From contig NZ_AP024651.1 in assembly GCF_019977295.1 (NCBI RefSeq), positions 3,720,001 to 3,784,000 of the forward strand: a stretch of DNA of 64,000 bases, given 5' to 3'. Source of the DNA: Arthrobacter sp. StoSoilB20 (lineage in GTDB: Bacteria > Actinomycetota > Actinomycetes > Actinomycetales > Micrococcaceae). The translations under genes and the position numbers were made by a program. The notes beneath the pieces were generated by a model. The model worked only from the letters and a program-made list of their open reading frames with translations. It was not told the DNA's origin and did not search any database. Positions within the stretch are counted from its first letter, which is position 1; every line of letters starts with the position of its first letter. Of the stretch, positions 57,890-64,000 are shown piece after piece.

Positions 57890-58863
57890 TAGAACAGTCC
57901 GCTCTGGTTGAACCGCTTGGACAGCCAGTTGGTGCCAAAGATCAGCACGATTCCCACCAGGGACTTGAAGAGCCCGACGGCGGTGCTGTAGCTGTAGGCG
58001 CCTTGGGTAATGCCCACGAAGTACACGTAGGTATCAAAGACGTCTGCCACGCTGCGGTTGAGTGCGTTGGTCATGAGGTAGATCTGCTCGAAGCCGGTGT
58101 TGAGCATCTGCCCGATGGCCAGGATGAGCATCACGATGATGGTGGACCGGATGCCGGGCAAGGTGATGTGCCAGACGCGGCGGAACCTGCCGGCGCCGTC
58201 GATGATCGCTGCCTCATACTGGTCCTGGTCCACGGTGGCCAGCGCGGCGAGGAAGATGATGGTGCCCCAGCCGGTGTTCTTCCAGATTTCCTGGAGCACG
58301 ATCAACGGCCGGAACCAGTTGGGATCGGACAGGATGTCCACGTTGGTCCCGAACAGGCCGTTCACGAACTGGAACAACGGTCCGATGTCCAGGGCGAAGA
58401 GCAGGAAGCTCAGTGACGCCACGATGGTCCAGGACAGGAAGTGTGGGATATAGACCAGCGTTTGGACGGTCCGCTTGAGCACCGAAAGACGGACCTCGTT
58501 AAGCAGCAACGCCAGGATGATGGTCAACGGGAACGCGATGCCCAGGTTCAGGAACGCCAGGATCAGCGTGTTGCCGAGCAGCCGCGGGAAGTCGGGGTTG
58601 GCAAAGAAGTCCGTGAAGTTGGTGAAACCCACCCAGGGACTGCCGTTGACGCCAAGGAACGGAACGTAGTCCTTGAAGGCGATGGACACCCCGTACATGG
58701 GCCCGTACCGGAAGATCGCGAAGTACAGGACTCCGGGCAACAGCAGCAGATACAGCCACTTGTAGTGCGCGAAGTGGACGGCGAACCCGCGCCGCCGCGA
58801 CGGGGCGGGCGGCTTGGTGGCCACCCGCTCCGAAGCTTTGGCTTCTACAACCGGGGCAGTCAC
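57889..58863 (-). CDS. Carbohydrate ABC transporter permease (LplB/YteP type)
   Basis: The 324-residue protein has an N-terminal basic segment, six membrane helices and the EAA loop YEAAIIDGAGRFRRVWHITLPGIR. YKWLYLLLLPGVLYFAIFRYGPMYGVSIAFKDY is typical of the LplB/YteP subgroup. It forms the channel with the next permease. GTG start overlaps the binding-protein stop (GTGA). Confidence 0.92.
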   Translation of the reverse strand: MTAPVVEAKASERVATKPPAPSRRRGFAVHFAHYKWLYLLLLPGVLYFAIFRYGPMYGVSIAFKDYVPFLGVNGSPWVGFTNFTDFFANPDFPRLLGNTLILAFLNLGIAFPLTIILALLLNEVRLSVLKRTVQTLVYIPHFLSWTIVASLSFLLFALDIGPLFQFVNGLFGTNVDILSDPNWFRPLIVLQEIWKNTGWGTIIFLAALATVDQDQYEAAIIDGAGRFRRVWHITLPGIRSTIIVMLILAIGQMLNTGFEQIYLMTNALNRSVADVFDTYVYFVGITQGAYSYSTAVGLFKSLVGIVLIFGTNWLSKRFNQSGLF

Positions 58864-60389
58864 TTCTTGTTTTCCTGCCAGAGCTTATTGATTTCTTCCT
58901 TGACCTTGTCACCGCCGCTGGTGTTCCACAGCTTGATGGCGTCCTTCAGGCCCTGCTCGTCGGTCTGCCCGGCCAGGTATTTGATGCGGGCATCGGCCAC
59001 GATGTTGTCCAGCTGCGCGCCCTTGGCAACGTAGGTGGGTGAAACGAAAGCGGCTGCCGGGTTGTACACAGCGCTCTTGAGGTCCTCGGCCATGACGGAT
59101 ACGCGGTCATCGAAGACCTTCTGCTCGTACGCGGAGGCCTGCTTGACGGGGTAGAAGTTGTTGCCCGTAACGTTGGTGCCCAGCTGCGCGAAGCTCTTGA
59201 TGTCGGTGTTGACCACCTTGCCCTCCGGGGTTTCGGGCTTGATGGTGGCGGCCAGGCCGTCCTCCACGGTGAAGTTCACGCCTTCGATGCCGTTGTTCAT
59301 CAGGACGGCAACTTCCTTGCTGTTCAGCTTGTCCAGGAAGGTGAGGACGTTCTTCAGGTCCGCCTCGGTCTTGACGCTGGACTTAGGGATGGCCAGGAAG
59401 CCGGAGTAGCCGTCGGTGGGGTGCGCGTGCAGTTCCCCGTCGGGGCCCTTGAGGCTGCCGACGAAGCCCACTTTGTTTTCAAAGTCGTTCGGATTGGCTT
59501 GCTTGAAGAGGTTGATCAGCACACTGACGCGGGAGTCGACGTCGATAATGATGCCGCCCTTGCCGTTGAAGAACGGCTCGTTCCACTTGGTTCCGTCGAA
59601 CGTTGCGAAATCGGGGTTGATGAGCTTCTCATCGACCATCTTCTTGACGAATCGGTTGGCTTCGAGGAACTCGTCGGTTTCGAAGCTGGGAACCAGCTTG
59701 CCGTCACGCTCGGTCCAGCGGTTTCCGGCGCCGTACCAGGTTTCGATCAGGTCATAGGGGCTGTTGGTTCCCAGCGCGCCCCACTTGGGGATGGTGATTC
59801 CGTAGGTGTCGTTCTGGCCGTTGCCATCCGGGTCCTGTTCGGTGAATGCCTTGGCAACCTTGTAGAGGTCTTCGGTGGTTTCGGGCGCTTTGAGGCCCAG
59901 CTTGTCAAGCCAGTCCTGGCGGAACATCACCGCAGCGCGGATCGGGTTGCGGCCACGGTACACCCCGTAGACCTTGCCGTTGACGCTGGCGTTCTGCTGG
60001 ACTTCCGGGAAGGTGGTCTTCAGGTTCGGGTAGTCCTTGAGCTTGTCCGTCAGGTCCCAGAAGGCGCCGGCTTCGGCGTTCTTCACGAAGCCGGGGGTTT
60101 TGCCCTGGACCACCAGGACGTGCGGGATCTCCGAGGACGCCAAGGTGATGTTCATCTTGTCTTCATAGGACGCGTTGGGCGTCCAGGTGATATTGACATC
60201 CTTGCCCGTGAGTTCCTCGAGCTTCTTCTGGACGGCGCCATCGGCGGTGGGCGGCTGCGCCTCCAGGAACGGCGCCATGATCTTGACGGAGGAAAGGTCC
60301 GACGCCGGCGCTTCGCCACCGCAGGCGGTCAGCGCCAGGGCTGCGGAAACTACGACGGCGGCGGCCAACGTGTGTTTTCTACGGATCAT
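58860..60389 (-). CDS. Extracellular solute-binding lipoprotein (LplA/YtcQ type)
   Basis: The 509-residue product has a lipoprotein signal (RRKHTLAAAVVVSAALALTACGG, lipobox LTAC) and a family 1 binding-protein fold with a Ca-site-like EQDPDGNGQNDTYGI loop, a hallmark of the LplA/YtcQ group. It captures oligosaccharides outside the membrane for the two permeases. It is first in the operon binding protein-LplB-LplC-acetylesterase-DUF1961. A LacI-type palindrome lies 106-117 bases upstream. Confidence 0.93.
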   Translation of the reverse strand: MIRRKHTLAAAVVVSAALALTACGGEAPASDLSSVKIMAPFLEAQPPTADGAVQKKLEELTGKDVNITWTPNASYEDKMNITLASSEIPHVLVVQGKTPGFVKNAEAGAFWDLTDKLKDYPNLKTTFPEVQQNASVNGKVYGVYRGRNPIRAAVMFRQDWLDKLGLKAPETTEDLYKVAKAFTEQDPDGNGQNDTYGITIPKWGALGTNSPYDLIETWYGAGNRWTERDGKLVPSFETDEFLEANRFVKKMVDEKLINPDFATFDGTKWNEPFFNGKGGIIIDVDSRVSVLINLFKQANPNDFENKVGFVGSLKGPDGELHAHPTDGYSGFLAIPKSSVKTEADLKNVLTFLDKLNSKEVAVLMNNGIEGVNFTVEDGLAATIKPETPEGKVVNTDIKSFAQLGTNVTGNNFYPVKQASAYEQKVFDDRVSVMAEDLKSAVYNPAAAFVSPTYVAKGAQLDNIVADARIKYLAGQTDEQGLKDAIKLWNTSGGDKVKEEINKLWQENKK

Positions 60390-60494
60390 TGTCTTACCTG
60401 CTCCACTTCATCGGGGTTGGTGTCTTTCGACTCTTGGTTTGACGGCACACCGGGGAACCTTTTGAGGCTCCATATGTGCTGCCCACTCGCATCT

Positions 60495-60506
60495 TGATAC
60501 GTTTCA
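60495..60506. promoter_or_regulatory. LacI-type operator upstream of the binding-protein operon
   Basis: TGATACGTTTCA is symmetric in 10 of 12 positions around a central ACGT-like core, a common LacI/GalR half-site arrangement. Confidence 0.58.
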
Positions 60507-60614
60507 TTAGTACTCGCGCCAGAGGAATGGGCTACCAGCTCACTGCTTCCTTGGACATCAAGGGAACGGTGAAGCACGGGCGGGCCTCCAAAGGCAGGTC
60601 GAGGACGGTTGAGC

Positions 60615-61436
60615 TCAGGCAAGGCTGGCCTCCGTGGTGGGGGTTGACGTGGAAACAGGGCCGCCGGCCGCTACCGGCATTCGGCCAGCCCTTGGGGTGG
60701 CGGGCACCGGGACGGCGGCGGGCACCGGGACGGCGGCGGGTACCGCGAGGGTGGCAAGCGTTGCACCTGCAGCGGTGGGGGTTGACGTAGAAACAGGGCC
60801 TGGCGTTGCACCGGCGTCGGCTGACATCGCTTCGTCGTTGGCAGTAAAGAAGCGGTCGCAGAGCCAGCCCGTGACGTACAACCAGGCGCCCACGCCGAAG
60901 AACGGGATCAGCCCCGGAACCGACCGGCAGACGAACACGGCCGCGGCGGTCACGAACAGGAGAATCACGGTTCCAGCGAGGTGCCGCATGGCAAAACGCG
61001 AGGACATCAGGAAGTACTGCGGAAGGGACAGTTCATAGCGGGCGAACATAGGGAAGAGGTAGCAGACCGTCCCTGCAGCAAAGAGGGCGGCCAGCAGGAT
61101 CCCGGCCGAAGCGATCTGCGAACCAAAATCCCAGCCCGCGGAGAAGTAGCCCCAATTCAAGGACAGCGCGACACCCACGGCAATCAAGGGCAAACCCAGT
61201 GCGTTGCCCTTGGCAAAGTTCTTGAAGTACTCCCTGGCAAAGCGCCGCATCAAGGGTGCAGCATTTCCCCGCACCTTGTCACGCACCAGGACGTGGGCGG
61301 CAGCAGTACTGGGCCCGATCCCGAGGACAACTCCCCCGAGCACTGTGAAGGTCATCCACAATATGTTCAGGCAGGCAATCCACACGAGTGTGTCGAAGAG
61401 CGTGTAAGCGCGGAAGCCAAATCCTCCAGAGGCCAT
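60615..61436 (-). CDS. DUF624 (YesL-like) membrane protein with low-complexity tail
   Basis: The 273-residue protein has about five membrane segments (LFDTLVWIACLNILWMTFTVLGGVV, then a cluster between 75 and 185) and the DUF624 pattern, found in B. subtilis as YesL beside rhamnogalacturonan genes. Its role is unknown, perhaps in transporter function. After about residue 200 the tail is Ala/Pro/Val-rich with repeats of AAVPVPA and PVSTSTPT, unlike YesL. The ATG at 61436 has GGGGGAG upstream. Confidence 0.82.
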   Translation of the reverse strand: MASGGFGFRAYTLFDTLVWIACLNILWMTFTVLGGVVLGIGPSTAAAHVLVRDKVRGNAAPLMRRFAREYFKNFAKGNALGLPLIAVGVALSLNWGYFSAGWDFGSQIASAGILLAALFAAGTVCYLFPMFARYELSLPQYFLMSSRFAMRHLAGTVILLFVTAAAVFVCRSVPGLIPFFGVGAWLYVTGWLCDRFFTANDEAMSADAGATPGPVSTSTPTAAGATLATLAVPAAVPVPAAVPVPATPRAGRMPVAAGGPVSTSTPTTEASLA

Positions 61437-61565
61437 GGCGCTCCCCCCTTTCTCCATCGTTGCAGAACAGGCCCGCATGACTGCCGCTAGGATTCGCCGA
61501 AGAGCTTCGGAGCAACCGTGGTCGCCAGTCAGTTGGGGTAGGCCCCAGTGGGCCATGTCACTAAA

Positions 61566-61579
61566 GTAAACGCTTTCCC
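61566..61579. promoter_or_regulatory. LacI-type operator, DUF624 side
   Basis: The reverse strand reads GGGAAAGCGTTTAC, matching the site at 61674 in 12 of 14 positions. It lies 130 bases before the DUF624 start. Confidence 0.62.
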
Positions 61580-61673
61580 AGCAACTTAGACGCCGGGGAG
61601 GGGTCCAGTCAAGGCGTTTCTTGAATCGTTACATTCGGGCTGAAGCCGCGATACACTGGGCGGAACCGGAACT

Positions 61674-61687
61674 GGGAAAGCGCTTGC
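61674..61687. promoter_or_regulatory. LacI-type operator, oxidoreductase side
   Basis: GGGAAAGCGCTTGC, with an AAGCGCTT palindromic core, lies 90 bases before the oxidoreductase start and in the opposite orientation to the 61566 site. The two sites share the 340-bp divergent promoter region, which otherwise holds nothing recognisable. Confidence 0.62.
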
Positions 61688-61776
61688 TAGGTATAGCCTG
61701 AACCAGCCTGAACACTTACGTAACAACCCCGACGAAGGCGTCGCCGCCCTCGTTGCAGCGCCAGCAGAGGAGAGCC

Positions 61777-63915
61777 ATGGACACCCCTTCCATCGAGTCC
61801 ATCACCAGCCCTGACCCGCACCGGGCTGCCCCGGCGCCCAAGAACGCACCGGCGCGGATTGCCTTGGTGGGAGTCCACGGTTTCGGAACACACCACCTGA
61901 ACAATCTCCAGCGGCTGGCCAGTATGGGAGCAGTTGACCTCGTTGCAGTGGCGGACCCCAATCCCCCGGCAGCCGGTGCCCTGCCTGAAACCACCGCTGT
62001 TCACGCCACGCTCGACGACCTGTTGGCCGGGGACCACCGCCCGGACGTCATCATCGTGGCTACGCCGATTCAAACCCATGCACCGCTGGCCCTGTCCGTC
62101 CTTGCCTCCAACGCGGACCTCTACCTCGAAAAGCCCCCGGTGGCCTCCATGGCCGATTTCCTCCGCCTCCAGGACGCGGCCGCCGCAGCTGGGCGCCGTG
62201 TCCAGATCGGATTCCAAAGCCTGGGCTCCCACGCGCTCGCCCCGCTGGCACAGTTGGCCGCCGGCGAACCATCGGAACAACTGCCCGGTATCGGCACGCT
62301 CAAAAGCATTTCCGCTACGGGCCGCTGGGTGCGGGACCGCGCCTACTACAAGCGCTCGCGATGGGCCGGCAAGCGGAACCTCGACGGCGTGGACGTTGTG
62401 GATGGCGTTGCAACCAACCCCCTGGCCCACGCGATCGCCACTGCCCTCCGCATCGCCGGAGCCCGCAAGGCCGAAGACCTTGCCTTTGTGGATACGGATC
62501 TCTACCGGGCCAACGACATCGAAGCGGACGACACCTCCGTGATCCGAATGCAGACCACCAGCGGATTGCCCATAACGTGCGCCCTCACACTGTGCGCCTC
62601 CGAATCCGTGGAACCGTACGTCACACTGCACGGCACCGAAGGCACTGCTGTATTCCACTACACCGAGGATCGTGTGACCGTCCGAACCGAGTCCAGCGAG
62701 ACCAGCCATGTCTTTGGGCGGGACGATCTCACGGAGAATCTGCTCCAGCACCTCGCGCAGGGCACCGCGTTGCTCAGCCCCTTGGACCACAGCGGCGCCT
62801 TCATGAGGGTTCTCGAAGCCATCCGCACAGCTGAAGCTCCTGCCCTGATCCCCACGGAATTCGTCACGTGGGTAGGGGACGGAGACCAGGCCCACGCTGT
62901 GATCCCACAGATCGAGGACATCCTGGAACGGGCCACGTTGGCCCATGCCACGTTTTCCGAGCTCGCCCTCCCCTGGGCTCGACCTGACACAACCTCCACC
63001 GAGGCACTGTTCGCCGACGCCGCTGCCGACGCTGCCATTCCCGTCGCCGACGACGCTGCCACGCCCGCCGTCAGCTCCCCTGACGACGCTTCTCCCGCCG
63101 ACACCGCCGCCGTCCTCCGCCGCGGCACCGGCCTTGATTCAGCGTTGTCGCCGCGCCCTTACCTGCATCCGGTGACCACCCGGGGTGGCATCGTGGTTAC
63201 GGACCATATGGCATCCGACCATGTGTGGCACTTGGGCGCCGGTTTCGCGCTCCAGGATGTCAACGGCAGCAACTTCTGGGGCGGCCGCAGCTATCGAAGG
63301 ACCGCAGGGAAGTACGTGGACCTGAACGATCACGGCAGGATCGTGGTCGAGGGCATTACCCACGGTTCGGACCAGACCACGGCCGACCTCCAGTGGCTGG
63401 GTGCCGATGGCGGACTGCTGCTCCAGGAGCGGCGCACTTTCCGTCGTACGCTCCTTGACCACCGCACGCTCCTCGACCACCGCACGTGGCGACTGGATAT
63501 CACCACGGAACTCACCGCCGTCGTTGATGTTTCGCTGGGGAGTCCGGGGTCCCATGGCGCGGCCGGCAGCGGGTATGGCGGCTTTTTCTGGCGGTTGCCT
63601 GCCAACGCAGATTCCCGCGTCTTCTCCTCCACAGCCGTCGGCGAACATGCGGTGCACGGTTCAGTGACGCCGTGGCTGGCTTGGTCCGGAGAGTTCGACG
63701 GCGGCCCTGCAACGCTGGTGTTTGGGGCACCTTCGGAATCGCCCGATCCTTGGTTTGTCCGCTGCAGCGGTTACCCGGCGGTCGGCTCCGCGCTGGCTTG
63801 GGATACCGCCGTCGAGCTGGCAGGGAACCAGTCCCTCTCCCGTTCCGTGACCGTATGGATCAGTGATGGAACGTTGGATATGGCCGGGATCGAGGATTTG
63901 GTGGCCGCCCGATGA
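61777..63915 (+). CDS. Gfo/Idh/MocA oxidoreductase fused to a PmoA-like (DUF6807) domain
   Basis: The 712-residue protein has an N-terminal Rossmann domain (IALVGVHGFGTHHLNNLQRLASMGAVDLVAVADPNP) and the EKPP motif (LYLEKPPVASMADF), so it binds NAD(P) and acts on a sugar or sugar acid. An Ala/Asp-rich linker (about 415-455) leads to a C-terminal DUF6807/PmoA-like domain (PYLHPVTTRGGIVVTDHMASDHVWHLGAGFALQDVNGSNFWGG to the end), a beta-rich fold of unknown activity. ATG at 61777 with AGGAG upstream. A duplicated LLDHRT segment (18 bp) occurs near residue 565. Stop overlaps the next ATG. Confidence 0.9.
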   Translation: MDTPSIESITSPDPHRAAPAPKNAPARIALVGVHGFGTHHLNNLQRLASMGAVDLVAVADPNPPAAGALPETTAVHATLDDLLAGDHRPDVIIVATPIQTHAPLALSVLASNADLYLEKPPVASMADFLRLQDAAAAAGRRVQIGFQSLGSHALAPLAQLAAGEPSEQLPGIGTLKSISATGRWVRDRAYYKRSRWAGKRNLDGVDVVDGVATNPLAHAIATALRIAGARKAEDLAFVDTDLYRANDIEADDTSVIRMQTTSGLPITCALTLCASESVEPYVTLHGTEGTAVFHYTEDRVTVRTESSETSHVFGRDDLTENLLQHLAQGTALLSPLDHSGAFMRVLEAIRTAEAPALIPTEFVTWVGDGDQAHAVIPQIEDILERATLAHATFSELALPWARPDTTSTEALFADAAADAAIPVADDAATPAVSSPDDASPADTAAVLRRGTGLDSALSPRPYLHPVTTRGGIVVTDHMASDHVWHLGAGFALQDVNGSNFWGGRSYRRTAGKYVDLNDHGRIVVEGITHGSDQTTADLQWLGADGGLLLQERRTFRRTLLDHRTLLDHRTWRLDITTELTAVVDVSLGSPGSHGAAGSGYGGFFWRLPANADSRVFSSTAVGEHAVHGSVTPWLAWSGEFDGGPATLVFGAPSESPDPWFVRCSGYPAVGSALAWDTAVELAGNQSLSRSVTVWISDGTLDMAGIEDLVAAR

Positions 63916-64000
63916 CCGCTGGCACCCCGGCTTCACCACTGGTCGCCACAAACCTCATGGTCGAGGGATCCCCGGAATGCTTGATGGCACCGCCCTCGCC
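63912..64000 (+). CDS. Start of a further polysaccharide-locus gene (3' partial), possibly alpha-L-rhamnosidase
   Basis: The ATG overlaps the oxidoreductase stop (ATGA), so it is the next gene of the operon. Only 29 codons are visible: MTAGTPASPLVATNLMVEGS and then PECLMAPPSP. The segment resembles the beginning of family 78 rhamnosidases (N-terminal LxVE...P), which would suit rhamnogalacturonan breakdown. This is a weak guess from little sequence. Confidence 0.5.
   Translation, partial: MTAGTPASPLVATNLMVEGSPECLMAPPS

Noticed and set aside
59421..60497. 358-codon plus-strand frame antisense to the solute-binding protein gene
   Set aside because: Shadow frame; the lipoprotein signal and binding-protein features are on the minus strand.

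Overview
The window reads as chromosomal DNA of a high-GC actinobacterium of the Arthrobacter/Paenarthrobacter group (Micrococcaceae). The evidence is the strong G/C third-position bias, menaquinone genes, a resABC-type cytochrome c maturation operon in the actinobacterial order, a BldC-like regulator, a Rex repressor, and many TAnnnT-N6-start leaderless promoters. No rRNA, tRNA, insertion sequence, prophage or CRISPR array was recognised. Intergenic regions are unusually rich in short, species-specific tandem repeats.

Layout. 1-1.75 kb: end of a GGDEF-EAL protein and a GNAT acetyltransferase. 1.8-14.6 kb: phenylacetate catabolism in three transcription units (paaI-paaK-paaR; paaZ; thiolase-enoyl-CoA hydratase-3-hydroxyacyl-CoA dehydrogenase), each preceded by a related TetR-type palindrome. 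Between them lie a glycosyltransferase, a tyrosine phosphatase, a secreted SGNH hydrolase and another acetyltransferase. The ring epoxidase genes paaABCDE are not in the window. 14.6-22.5 kb: pentapeptide protein, MarR-acyl-CoA synthetase-DUF2177 operon, DUF1295 protein, amino-acid permease, and a shortened FAD oxidoreductase with a small partner. 22.8-26.7 kb: ABC-F ATPase, MntH and a CPBP protease. 27.3-30.4 kb: menB-menE-menA, closed by a 30-bp perfect inverted repeat.

31.9-41.1 kb: a co-directional five-gene cluster resembling mycobacterial iniBAC. In transcription order it holds a membrane-tethered Hsp70/actin-fold protein, a large LuxR-type regulator, an extremely acidic IniB-like repeat protein, and two translationally coupled dynamin-like GTPases. 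This is the best candidate for an under-described system. 41.3-46.1 kb: histidine phosphatase, TlpA/ResA, CcdA, ResB and CcsB, which assemble c-type cytochromes and so serve the same respiratory chain as the menaquinone genes. 46.3-52.8 kb: YceI, two Pro/Gln-rich membrane proteins, Rex with a glutaredoxin-like protein, a HAD phosphatase, a DUF559-type protein, a 32-residue basic protein and a BldC-like regulator. 53.1-54.5 kb: DAHP synthase preceded by a 19-codon leader peptide rich in Trp/Tyr/Phe and by RNA hairpins, which looks like an attenuator.

54.5-64 kb: a locus for a pectin-type (rhamnogalacturonan) polysaccharide. It has a lipoprotein binding protein and two permeases of the Lpl/Yte type, a rhamnogalacturonan acetylesterase-like hydrolase, a DUF1961 protein, an acetyl-esterase, a DUF624 protein, a Gfo/Idh/MocA-PmoA fusion and the start of one more gene. 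LacI-type palindromes lie at its promoters.
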